In this document: piece by piece, positions 18,022-26,290 of the stretch
Numbering within the stretch: the stretch's first letter is position 1
How the letters are laid out: each line of letters begins with the position of its first letter
Assembly (NCBI GenBank): GCA_003762875.1
Contig: RIBL01000005.1
Coordinates: 1 to 64,000 of the forward strand
DNA length: 64,000 nucleotides
Direction: 5' to 3'
Source of the DNA: Muribaculaceae bacterium Isolate-110 (HZI)
GTDB taxonomy: Bacteria > Bacteroidota > Bacteroidia > Bacteroidales > Muribaculaceae
Program-made: the position numbers and the translations under genes
Notes under the pieces: model-generated
What the model was told of the DNA's origin: nothing
Database searches by the model: none
Seen by the model: the letters and a program-made list of their open reading frames with translations, nothing else

Positions 18022-18591
18022 ATGAAACTGACCGATAAACAATATAGCAATCAGATTTTTAAGCGCGTCTCATTCTGTAATGGAGGTGTTGCCGTGTGGT
18101 GGACTAAAAAGAGATTTGAGCGATGTCAATTTCTTGGATGTGATTTTTCCGATGTCCTTGCAAGAGGGTGTCGATTTATAGAATGTATTTTCAAAGGAGG
18201 TAAGTTACAACATTTCTCTATGGGTGGACGGACTTCTGTCTTGTTGCAGAAAACTGTCTATATGGGTTGCACTTTTGAAAATGTCAAATTAAGAAGTCTC
18301 GGAATTGCAGATTTCATTGGTTGTACGTTTATTAACTGCGATTTCAATACCACATTCATTGCTGCCTCATTTTCAAAGTGCAAATTTGTCGGAAAGATTT
18401 ATGGATGCGTGTTTTGCGGGCCGAAGTTCGACAGCTATTATTATGGAAATAAATTATCATTTTTAGTGTCTAATAAAGGACGATTGGAGGAAGTTGACTT
18501 TTCCGAAGCAAGTTTTACTGATGTAGATTTTCGTGGAGGTATTGATTTATCAAAGGTTCTGATGCCTCACGCCATCATAAACAGGATGTGA
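18022..18591 (+). CDS. Pentapeptide-repeat protein with MKLTDKQ leader
   Basis: A 189-residue protein. After the leader MKLTDKQYSN come repeated five-residue units with a central Phe or Leu (RCQFLGCDFSDVLARGCRF is a clear run), forming the right-handed beta helix typical of pentapeptide-repeat proteins. It is Cys-rich and has no membrane segment. The leader DNA (ATGAAACTGACCGATAAAC) is the one that elsewhere in this run precedes membrane helices. Pentapeptide-repeat proteins can bind partner proteins such as gyrase; no target is evident here. The upstream broken gene ends 13 bases before it. Confidence 0.72.
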   Translation: MKLTDKQYSNQIFKRVSFCNGGVAVWWTKKRFERCQFLGCDFSDVLARGCRFIECIFKGGKLQHFSMGGRTSVLLQKTVYMGCTFENVKLRSLGIADFIGCTFINCDFNTTFIAASFSKCKFVGKIYGCVFCGPKFDSYYYGNKLSFLVSNKGRLEEVDFSEASFTDVDFRGGIDLSKVLMPHAIINRM

Positions 18592-18593
18592 TT

Positions 18594-19262
18594 ATGAAGA
18601 TACAGGACGTTAAAAAGCATATTTTCTCCACCTTGGAGCCATTCGCCGCTGCTAACGGTTTCAAGATTCTCAGAGGTCGATTTGCGTTGAGTCGAAAAGT
18701 CGGCAGTCGTACTGATGGAATATTCTTTACTTATTGTTCATGGGGTTTTGAGGTAAACATATTTCCGTATGTCAGAGTGGACTATGGAGAGATAACCACA
18801 ATATGCAATGACTGTGGTTTCACTCTGAACCATTCTGCATTTATAAACCTTTTATTGCTTCAAAGAATAAAACTGCAAGGATTTAATCCGGATTTAAGAT
18901 GGAAAATGCAGGTTGCCAAAACAGACCGCTTTATTCTTTTAGACAATGAGTATGACGACTACAATCGGCTTGATATGGGGCTGTCTCCATTACTTCCTAT
19001 TGCATTGGATTTTCTCTCTCAATATGACAGTATCGATTCAATAGACCGGCTATTCAATACTATGCCAATAGAACAATATAGTCCATATTGTTCCGGTCTT
19101 GATACTCATTGTATGGTTGGACTAATTTCTGCCAAACTCTCCAATAACGCTGATTACGAAAACGTTAAACGAATGTACCAACGAATCGTGAAAAAAGAAG
19201 ATTTCACAAGCGAGATGAAATCATCTTTTTTACGAGTTGTTGCTTATCTTGAACAAATATGA
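18594..19262 (+). CDS. Hypothetical soluble protein ending LEQI
   Basis: A 222-residue protein without signal or membrane segment. I do not recognise it. The N-terminal half carries a mixed alpha/beta pattern (GFKILRGRFALSRKV, then WGFEVNIFPYVRVDYGE), the C-terminal half is helical. The ATG at 18594 is preferred over the GTG at 18588. The stop overlaps the next ATG (ATATGA). The last 11 bases plus the next gene's leader repeat the junction at 17338-17378. Confidence 0.58.
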   Translation: MKIQDVKKHIFSTLEPFAAANGFKILRGRFALSRKVGSRTDGIFFTYCSWGFEVNIFPYVRVDYGEITTICNDCGFTLNHSAFINLLLLQRIKLQGFNPDLRWKMQVAKTDRFILLDNEYDDYNRLDMGLSPLLPIALDFLSQYDSIDSIDRLFNTMPIEQYSPYCSGLDTHCMVGLISAKLSNNADYENVKRMYQRIVKKEDFTSEMKSSFLRVVAYLEQI

Positions 19263-19834
19263 AACTGACCGATAAACGATTTTGGAACAGATGTGGAAAC
19301 GCGGTCAATGAGCTATTCTTTTGGCTCTTTATTGCGTTTGCCGTGTTGCTCGCCATTGATTTATGGTGTTTGTTGGCGACTGCCATAGTATGCCTGTTCG
19401 GGGAAATGGGTAAATCGTTGACATTGTTGAAAATATTTGGAGCATTTGGGATAATTCTCATACTATTCTCCAATTTTACATTATGGCTGACAATGTATTC
19501 GCCAAAGATATACAAACGGCTTGTGCCAGTAGTCCGTAGTAAACGACTGAGACTATTGTATTTCCTGACATTAGGCTATGTGAACGTATATCTGCTGAAC
19601 CTCTATTACATCAGATTCAGATATAACCAGTATGAACTGACACAGTATCGTGTAGATGTGTCATATTCGGTTTTAGTCATGTTCCCAATCATAAATATCC
19701 CGGTCTATGTAGCGGCCATTCGTCGCAACGATCAGCCAGTGCCCTTAGGCGATGCGGCTAAGTTATATATGCATGGAAGATTGGCGACGTACCTGATACA
19801 AAAGGATTATTCATCATTAACAGAGAATCAGTGA
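19259..19834 (+). CDS. MKLTDKRFW-leader membrane protein
   Basis: A 191-residue integral membrane protein starting MKLTDKRFWNR. There are about five hydrophobic segments (for example LFIAFAVLLAIDLWCLLATA and LLYFLTLGYVNVYLLNLYYI), then a short cytoplasmic tail. The leader is most like that at 17349. No family is recognised. Its stop overlaps the next ATG by 1 base. Confidence 0.58.
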   Translation: MKLTDKRFWNRCGNAVNELFFWLFIAFAVLLAIDLWCLLATAIVCLFGEMGKSLTLLKIFGAFGIILILFSNFTLWLTMYSPKIYKRLVPVVRSKRLRLLYFLTLGYVNVYLLNLYYIRFRYNQYELTQYRVDVSYSVLVMFPIINIPVYVAAIRRNDQPVPLGDAAKLYMHGRLATYLIQKDYSSLTENQ

Positions 19835-20214
19835 TGAAACGATATTATCTGTTTGATTACATCTGGTATATTGGCGAGGCTTTGAGGGAAAAAGATGGCA
19901 ATCCGTCAAGTGGGAGTCTGACTCTTAACTTTGTATGGCTGTTTGGAATTCTTGTTCCGTTATTGCTGCCAGTGATGTACCGGCTCTTTGGAAATCCGGC
20001 AGCGATAATATGCGGACTCGCCCTGTTATTTTTGCCCGAAATCTTTTGCAGACTGCGCTATACCGAGCAACGCCGCAAGGAGATAATGGAGCATTATTCC
20101 GGTATGAAGAGGCTGTACCAGCGGTTGTTTGTCATCTATGGCTCAATAATTCTGTTTGCGGCTACAGTTTTAATCATAATGTTTAGTCTTGGGTTCATTA
20201 CAAAGAAGCTATGA
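19834..20214 (+). CDS. Small membrane protein
   Basis: A 126-residue protein with two membrane hairpins (FVWLFGILVPLLLPVMYRLF with IICGLALLFLPEIF, and a C-terminal helix FVIYGSIILFAATVLIIMF). A charged cytoplasmic loop lies between them. The ATG at 19834 is preferred to the GTG one codon upstream. It ends ITKKL in the ATGA overlap with the next leader gene. No family is recognised. Confidence 0.55.
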   Translation: MKRYYLFDYIWYIGEALREKDGNPSSGSLTLNFVWLFGILVPLLLPVMYRLFGNPAAIICGLALLFLPEIFCRLRYTEQRRKEIMEHYSGMKRLYQRLFVIYGSIILFAATVLIIMFSLGFITKKL

Positions 20215-20624
20215 AACTGAAAAATAAACAATTTTGGGTTTATATCGGCATAATAGTCCTAATGCCGATTATGATGAGCGTCTTTACAGGGCTTGTACTT
20301 ATGAAAGGTAATTTCGTGGAATTGTTCCATAGTATAAATGCAGAGCTTTTCTTAATTTGGGAGTTTGCATATATCATTGGCGGACTAATTTCATATCGTA
20401 AAATTGGATATTTGAATTGGATTCAATATTCATTTCTTTGTTGGATAGTTGTATGTCCTTTTATAAATGTTTTATCCTTTATATGGGCAGGGCTAAGAAT
20501 CCAAGACGGTTTTACAGGATTAGCATACTTCATGATTTCCCTGATTTCATGGGGATTCACTATTATACCGCTATCAGCAGGAATGTGGCTGTATGTAAAA
20601 CATTATAACATTAAAGCACAGTAA
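20211..20624 (+). CDS. MKLKNKQFW-leader four-helix membrane protein
   Basis: A 137-residue integral membrane protein with about four helices and short loops. The leader MKLKNKQFW is a variant of MKLTDKRFW and is followed directly by the first helix (VYIGIIVLMPIMMSVFTGLV). No enzyme motif is visible. It stops 3 bases before the next ATG. Confidence 0.55.
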   Translation: MKLKNKQFWVYIGIIVLMPIMMSVFTGLVLMKGNFVELFHSINAELFLIWEFAYIIGGLISYRKIGYLNWIQYSFLCWIVVCPFINVLSFIWAGLRIQDGFTGLAYFMISLISWGFTIIPLSAGMWLYVKHYNIKAQ

Positions 20625-20627
20625 GAT

Positions 20628-21173
20628 ATGAAACTCAGAACTATTGTAGTCTTAACAATATGTGTCATGATAACCTGCACATATGCCCTCTATAATTTTA
20701 TCGCTGTCCCTATCCTGTTTTATGTATGGATGACGATTGCATTCCTTGTCACATCAAAGAAAAAACAAATAAAACTTAACTGCATAGATTTTCTGAATAA
20801 ATACAGTTGGTATTATTTGGGTGTATCTGTATTACTTGTTTTATTAGCCACGGTTAACTCTATCGGGTATCAAAATAGGACAAAAGAATATCAGAAATGC
20901 TTTGATGCAGAAGTCAATGATACGGTTGTAAGTTTAGAACGTTGGGGTAAGATGGGGAATAAGGTGCGACTAACCAATGGAGAGTCATTTGGGATATTTA
21001 TCGCCCCATTAACTAAAGTTATTGAATTAGAAAACGTAATACAGAAAAAGAAGAATATAGTAATTCTGCATAAGAAAGCCCAAAACGATACTATAGTTTT
21101 CGTGGATTCATACGACTACGAATGGACTTTTAAAATTGCGAATCCATCATTAAAAACTATTTTTGAAGATTAA
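20628..21173 (+). CDS. Membrane protein with extracytoplasmic tail
   Basis: A 181-residue protein with three hydrophobic segments in the first 80 residues (for example YYLGVSVLLVLLATVNSIGY). A hydrophilic domain of about 100 residues follows. It begins MKLR, sharing only the first bases of the leader, and the upstream bases TAAGATATGAAA match those at 10820 and 18016. The family is not recognised. Confidence 0.55.
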   Translation: MKLRTIVVLTICVMITCTYALYNFIAVPILFYVWMTIAFLVTSKKKQIKLNCIDFLNKYSWYYLGVSVLLVLLATVNSIGYQNRTKEYQKCFDAEVNDTVVSLERWGKMGNKVRLTNGESFGIFIAPLTKVIELENVIQKKKNIVILHKKAQNDTIVFVDSYDYEWTFKIANPSLKTIFED

Positions 21174-21207
21174 GAGGCTTTGTCATAACTATATCATTGT
21201 TAATACA

Positions 21208-21564
21208 ATAAAACTAACTGATAAACGATTTTGGATGGCATGGCTTGTGCTTCTCCTATTGGCGATTGTGAGTTGTATGACAGAAGGCTGGAACGAGGAT
21301 ACGGCGTTGCTCGGTGCGGCTTATGCGCTGTCGCTATTATCGACATGGCTATGTTATAGGGTCAGACCGAGAGCAGCGTTAGGTAATCTGATTGTGATGA
21401 TAGCCTATAATGCCATATTGAGTTACAATCTTGTCTTCGATAGCCGTTATGGAGAAGGGCTGACATGGTGGTTTTATGCGTTGCTGTTGAACTCTATTCA
21501 TTCAATTGTATTGCTTGTTTATTGTCTTGTTATACGATTTGCACCAACCGGGCAACGGCAATAA
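21208..21564 (+). CDS. MKLTDKRFW-type frame with ATA in place of ATG
   Basis: The leader cassette is complete in sequence (KLTDKRFWMAW) but its first codon is ATA at 21208-21210, where the sibling genes have ATG. Translation might use this rare codon, the in-frame ATG at 21235 (MAWLVLLLLAIVSC), or TTG at 21163. The product would be a small membrane protein with four hydrophobic segments, 109 to 133 residues. It is the last gene of the run, ending 25 bases before the convergent cardiolipin synthase gene. It may be degenerating. Confidence 0.5.
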   Translation: MKLTDKRFWMAWLVLLLLAIVSCMTEGWNEDTALLGAAYALSLLSTWLCYRVRPRAALGNLIVMIAYNAILSYNLVFDSRYGEGLTWWFYALLLNSIHSIVLLVYCLVIRFAPTGQRQ

Positions 21565-21589
21565 ACACTGCATGGCCCACTAATTTTGC

Positions 21590-23062
21590 TCAGAGTATCG
21601 GGCTGAGGAGGCGGCAGAGTGATTCGTGGGCTTTGAGAGCACGTTGGCGGCGGTTCCACTCGCTGAGTTTGACGAGAGTACAGTTCTCCTGGTCTTTTTT
21701 GAACAGTCGGGCTATCTCAGCATTGACTTCGGGCGAGTACATCACGATATTCTCCTCAAAATTATGCTCGAAACTGCGATAGTCAAAGTTGGTCGAGCCT
21801 AATGTCACAAAGTCGTCGTCGACCAGTAGCACCTTGCCGTGGAGCATTCCGGCATTGTAAAAGTATATCTTCATGCCGGCCAGCAGACACTCCTCCACAT
21901 AGCTTGTCGAGGCATGGGTGAGGACGGCTGAGTCGGATTTGCGCGGAAGCATCACACGCACATCCACGCCCGAGAGGGCTGCACATTGCAACGCCGTCAG
22001 CAGCCCTTCGCTCGGCAGGAAGTAGGGGGTCTGGATATAGATGCGGTTTTTTGCTCCGGATATAGCTTTGATGAAAAGCATATGGGTGTTGCCCCAACGG
22101 TTTGTCGGGCCCGAGGCTATGATCTGCACGAGCACGTCGTCGATAGTTCTCTCTCTTGTTGCCATCGGATAAGAATCGGCCGGCTCATCGGTTATGAGGT
22201 CATACCCCATGAATTTCCAGTCAATGGCAAAGTTGTGTTGCAGGGCGAGGACTCCTGGGCCGGTGAGGCGCACGGCCATGTCGCGCCAGCATCCGAATGA
22301 GCCGCCGTCGACATATCTTTGTGCCACATTGATGCCGCCGATATAGCCGATGAGGCCGTCGATTATTACGGCCTTGCGGTGGTTGCGCCAGTTGAGTCGG
22401 CCGAGCTTTTCGGGAAACTGTATGCGGAAAAACGAGTGTACCTCTATGCCGTGGGAGCGCAGACGGTTGAATAGTATCTGGCTGTGCGAGCCAAACGAAC
22501 CCACGTAGTCATATATGACCCTAATCTTGACTCCGGCCTTGGCGCGCTCTATCAGGATATCGCCGAGCTGTCGTCCGAGCGGGTCATTGGCTATGATGTA
22601 AAACTGCAGGTTGATGTATTTACGGGCGCGGCGCAGATCGTCAAACAGGGCCTCAAACATACGGCTTCCGTCATTGATTAACTCGACACTGTTGGGTGAA
22701 TAGACCATTGCCTCGGCTACCGAATAGCCAAGCATGATGCGGCGTCGGTTTTCGGGCGAGAGCTGCCGACTGAGTTTGGGCATTGGGCGGTGTGACTCGG
22801 CATTGAGCAGCCGTCGGCGGTTGCGGCGCGAGATCATCTTGACATTGCGCATGCTGCGCCCGAACACAAAATAAAGCACTGCCCCTCCCACCGGAAACAG
22901 CAGCAGGGCCATGACCCATCCGAGAGCCTTGAGCGGATTGCGGTTTTCGCTCAATACGGCTACTATGAGCGTGGTAATCAGCATGGCATAGGCCGCGACA
23001 AAGGCCCACATCAGCGCATTGATGTAGGAAAAAAGCAATGGCATATGCAGGGGTGTAGACAC
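21590..23062 (-). CDS. cls: Cardiolipin synthase (phospholipase D family)
   Basis: A 490-residue inner-membrane enzyme that condenses phosphatidylglycerol into cardiolipin. Two N-terminal membrane helices lie at about residues 8-30 and 40-65. Two HKD phosphodiesterase motifs follow: HRKAVIIDGLIGYIGGIN near residue 230 and HGKVLLVDDDFVTLGSTNFD near 410. Both catalytic His-Lys-Asp sets are intact and the length is normal. It converges with the accessory run and diverges from nadE. Confidence 0.93.
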   Translation of the reverse strand: MSTPLHMPLLFSYINALMWAFVAAYAMLITTLIVAVLSENRNPLKALGWVMALLLFPVGGAVLYFVFGRSMRNVKMISRRNRRRLLNAESHRPMPKLSRQLSPENRRRIMLGYSVAEAMVYSPNSVELINDGSRMFEALFDDLRRARKYINLQFYIIANDPLGRQLGDILIERAKAGVKIRVIYDYVGSFGSHSQILFNRLRSHGIEVHSFFRIQFPEKLGRLNWRNHRKAVIIDGLIGYIGGINVAQRYVDGGSFGCWRDMAVRLTGPGVLALQHNFAIDWKFMGYDLITDEPADSYPMATRERTIDDVLVQIIASGPTNRWGNTHMLFIKAISGAKNRIYIQTPYFLPSEGLLTALQCAALSGVDVRVMLPRKSDSAVLTHASTSYVEECLLAGMKIYFYNAGMLHGKVLLVDDDFVTLGSTNFDYRSFEHNFEENIVMYSPEVNAEIARLFKKDQENCTLVKLSEWNRRQRALKAHESLCRLLSPIL

Positions 23063-23172
23063 AGCAAACGGAAATTTTATGTTTTACAATCGCAAATATC
23101 GCAAAAATTTCGTTAACTTTGGGATGTTTTATGGAATAAATCGACTTGTGTAAGTCAAAAAAACATATAGAT

Positions 23173-25104
23173 ATGCATAACGGATTTCTGCGTGTGGCCT
23201 CGTGTGCACCCCGGGTGCAAGTGGCCGATGTGGACTACAATTTGTCGGGAATCATCGCGATGCTCGATAAGCTGGTTGACAGCAAAGTGGAACTGGCTGT
23301 GTTTCCCGAGATGTCGCTCACGGGCTATACGTGTGCCGACCTGTTTCATAACCGCACGCTGATTGATGCTGCTGCCGACGCGCTCGCCCGTCTCAGGGAC
23401 TACTCCATGAGTCATCCCATACATTTTGCCGTCGGACTGCCGGTGGTGCATGCCGGGGCGGTCTATAATTGTGCCGCGTTTTTGCGCGACGGTTCGGTCT
23501 CACTCGTGGCCAAGAGCTATGTGCCGAATTATAACGAGTTTTACGAGCGCAGATGGTGGCGTCCGCTGCCACAGGGCATGTCGGCCGACGTCACTGTCGG
23601 TCGTGTCGTGTGTCGCATGAGCAACGACTGCGTGTTTTCAAGCCACGGAGCCAAGGTGGGCATAGAGATATGTGAAGACCTGTGGGTGCCTGTTCCTCCA
23701 TCGTGCCGTCTAGCCATGGGGGGCGCGCAGGTGGTGCTCAACCTCTCGGCCTCCGACGATCTTATAGGCAAATATGATTATCTGTGCAAACTTGTGGCCC
23801 AGCAGTCGGCCCGCTGCCTGTGTGCCTATGTCTATGCAGGCGCGGGGTGGGGCGAATCGTCAACCGACCTTGTGTTTGACGGCAAGGCCATGGTGGCAGA
23901 GAACGGCAGCATGCTTGCGGCCAACAAGCGTTGGGACCCGGCTGACAACTATGTTGTAGCCGACGTCGACATTGAGGCCCTTGAGCGTGACCGTATGCAC
24001 ATGACCACCTTTGCCGACTGTGCCGAACGTGAGGGTGCGGCTTCGATAAGCGTCGACTCTTGCGGTAAAAGTTCTTCGGGATATCAGTGGGGACGCACCG
24101 ATCGGCTCATGCGATATGTCGACCCTCATCCCTTTGTACCCGCAGAAACGTCAGCCAAACATGAAAGATGTGACGAGATACTCAACATACAAGTGGCAGG
24201 CCTGGCCAAACGCCTTGATGCCATCGGATGCAAGTCGCTTGTGGTGGGCATATCGGGCGGACTCGACTCAACGCTCGCATTGCTTGTGGCTGTCAGGACT
24301 TTTGACCGTCTCGGCCTCGACCGCAAGGGCATCGCCGGTATAACGATGCCCGGATTTGGCACTACAGACCGCACTCACAACAATGCCACTCGTCTGATGG
24401 AAGCTCTCGGAGTCACTTCGATGGAGATACCCATCGGTGAGGCGGTAAGCCTTCATTTCGAGGCCATAGGTCACGACCCGGCAGTGCATGATGTGACCTA
24501 TGAGAACTGTCAGGCACGCGAGCGCACCCAGATACTTATGGATATGTCCAACCGCCTCGGAGGCATAGTGCTCGGTACAGGCGACCTGTCCGAACTGGCT
24601 CTCGGATGGGCTACCTACAACGGTGACCATATGTCTATGTATGGTGTCAATGCCGGAGTGCCTAAGACGCTTGTAAAGCATCTTGTGGACTATTATGCAC
24701 ATCTTGACTCGACTTCGTCCACCGTCAAGGAGCTTCTGCTTGACATCATCGATACTCCAATCAGCCCCGAGCTGGTGCCCGCGGCTGCCGACGGCGAGAT
24801 ATTACAGCGAACCGAAGACCTCGTAGGGCCCTATGAGCTTCACGATTTCTTCCTATATTATATGCTCCGCTACGGATTCACTCCGGCTCGCATATATTAT
24901 CTCGCCATCCATGCGTTCAAGTCAGAAGAATATGACGAGGCTACCATACGCAAGTGGCTCGACACGTTCATGAAGCGGTTTTTTCAGCAGCAGTTCAAAC
25001 GTTCATGTCTGCCTGACGGTCCCAAGGTCGGTTCGGTGTGTCTATCTCCGCGTGGCGACTGGCGTATGCCTTCTGATACATCATCCAATCTCTGGCGCAA
25101 ATGA
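23173..25104 (+). CDS. nadE: Glutamine-dependent NAD+ synthetase
   Basis: A 643-residue cytosolic enzyme making NAD+ from deamido-NAD, ATP and glutamine. The N-terminal nitrilase-type glutaminase domain (about 1-300) carries the triad residues Glu in FPEMSLTGY, Lys in VAKSYVPNY and Cys in GIEICEDLW. The C-terminal synthetase domain begins around SLVVGISGGLDSTLAL, the ATP-pyrophosphatase loop. The ATG at 23173 is preferred over a TTG nine codons upstream. The next gene starts in an ATGA overlap. A TAACTTTG box at 23114-23121 may belong to its promoter. Confidence 0.94.
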   Translation: MHNGFLRVASCAPRVQVADVDYNLSGIIAMLDKLVDSKVELAVFPEMSLTGYTCADLFHNRTLIDAAADALARLRDYSMSHPIHFAVGLPVVHAGAVYNCAAFLRDGSVSLVAKSYVPNYNEFYERRWWRPLPQGMSADVTVGRVVCRMSNDCVFSSHGAKVGIEICEDLWVPVPPSCRLAMGGAQVVLNLSASDDLIGKYDYLCKLVAQQSARCLCAYVYAGAGWGESSTDLVFDGKAMVAENGSMLAANKRWDPADNYVVADVDIEALERDRMHMTTFADCAEREGAASISVDSCGKSSSGYQWGRTDRLMRYVDPHPFVPAETSAKHERCDEILNIQVAGLAKRLDAIGCKSLVVGISGGLDSTLALLVAVRTFDRLGLDRKGIAGITMPGFGTTDRTHNNATRLMEALGVTSMEIPIGEAVSLHFEAIGHDPAVHDVTYENCQARERTQILMDMSNRLGGIVLGTGDLSELALGWATYNGDHMSMYGVNAGVPKTLVKHLVDYYAHLDSTSSTVKELLLDIIDTPISPELVPAAADGEILQRTEDLVGPYELHDFFLYYMLRYGFTPARIYYLAIHAFKSEEYDEATIRKWLDTFMKRFFQQQFKRSCLPDGPKVGSVCLSPRGDWRMPSDTSSNLWRK

Positions 25105-26246
25105 AACGGCTTGGACTTCTCCCTCGTATAGCCATAGCTATCGTGGTTGGCATACTGATAGGTCACATCGCCCCGCAGTGGCTGGGTGAATTATGCGCTA
25201 CTTTCAATGCCATCTATTCGCAGTTTCTCGGCTTTATGATACCCATGATTATCGTGGGATTCGTTGTGCCTGCCATTGCTGACATCGGAGGGCGCGCTGG
25301 GCGTCTGCTTGTAATTACAGCATTACTTGCCTATGGTTTTACTGTCATGGCCGGACTTATTTCCTATCTCACGGGCTCGGCCCTGTTTCCCGGTCTTGTC
25401 GGAGGTGAGACATCACTCTCGGCAGCGGAGAATATGAGTAAGCTCACACCATGGTTTACCGTAGAGATGCCTCCGCTTATGGGCGTCACCACTTCGCTTG
25501 TGCTCTCGTTTGTGCTTGGTCTTGGCATAGCTTTCTCCTCAAGGACCGCGCTTCGCAGAGGCATGAGCGAGTTTCGTGATATTGTCAGCAAAACCATCAA
25601 CACGGCCATCATACCGCTGCTTCCCGTCTACATCTTCGGCATATTTATGATAATGACCGTTGAGGGTGAAGTAGGGATGATGTTACGCGGATTTATCAAG
25701 ATAATTGGTGTGATATTTGTGTTGCACGTGTTTGTGCTTCTGCTCCAGTATTGCATTGCCGCACCCTTTGCGCGCCGCAATCCGCTGAGTATGCTCAGGA
25801 CGATGCTTCCGGCCTACTTCACGGCCTTGGGCACACAGTCGTCAGCCGCCACAATCCCTGTGACTCTCCGTCAGGCTGTCAAAATGGGTGTGAGAGAGGA
25901 TACGGCCGGATTTGTGATACCGCTCTGCGCTACTATCCATCTCAGCGGCAGTACGCTTAAGATTGTGGCATGCGCACTGGCCATCATGATTATGCACGAT
26001 CAGCCTCATGACCTGCCACTGTTTCTCCATTTCATAACTATGCTCGGCATCACTATGGTGGCGGCACCCGGCATCCCGGGCGGTGCCATAATGGCGTCGC
26101 TCGGTCTGTTGCAGTCAATTCTCGGTTTTGACCAGGAGACTGTTGCCTTGATGATAGCTCTCTACATTGCGATGGACTCGTTTGGCACAGCCTGCAATGT
26201 CACCGGCGACGGTGCTATCGCTGCAATTGTCGACCGTGTAGCGTGA
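25101..26246 (+). CDS. Dicarboxylate/amino acid:cation symporter (DAACS family)
   Basis: A 381-residue membrane transporter of the glutamate/dicarboxylate type. There are about eight helices. The re-entrant Ser-rich loop reads ALGTQSSAATIPVTL, and the later signature is IPLCATIHLSGS with CNVTGDGA near the C-terminus. It imports acidic or small neutral amino acids or C4 acids with Na+ or H+. It overlaps nadE by 4 bases. The exact substrate is unknown. Confidence 0.87.
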   Translation: MKRLGLLPRIAIAIVVGILIGHIAPQWLGELCATFNAIYSQFLGFMIPMIIVGFVVPAIADIGGRAGRLLVITALLAYGFTVMAGLISYLTGSALFPGLVGGETSLSAAENMSKLTPWFTVEMPPLMGVTTSLVLSFVLGLGIAFSSRTALRRGMSEFRDIVSKTINTAIIPLLPVYIFGIFMIMTVEGEVGMMLRGFIKIIGVIFVLHVFVLLLQYCIAAPFARRNPLSMLRTMLPAYFTALGTQSSAATIPVTLRQAVKMGVREDTAGFVIPLCATIHLSGSTLKIVACALAIMIMHDQPHDLPLFLHFITMLGITMVAAPGIPGGAIMASLGLLQSILGFDQETVALMIALYIAMDSFGTACNVTGDGAIAAIVDRVA

Positions 26247-26290
26247 ACGGTTAATAAATGAGACCTTTATATAGAGATAAAAATAAGAAA

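Noticed and set aside
9661-21564. Integron cassette array
   Set aside because: The genes overlap, no attC-like imperfect inverted repeats separate them, and no integrase gene is present in the window.
9661-21564. Acquired interbacterial defence (orphan immunity) island asserted as fact
   Set aside because: Small variable genes and MORN-like domains fit the idea, but I see no recombinase, no toxin and no recognised immunity family, so it remains a guess.
24268-24702. 144-residue frame on the - strand
   Set aside because: It is antisense to the synthetase domain of nadE and reflects codon composition only.
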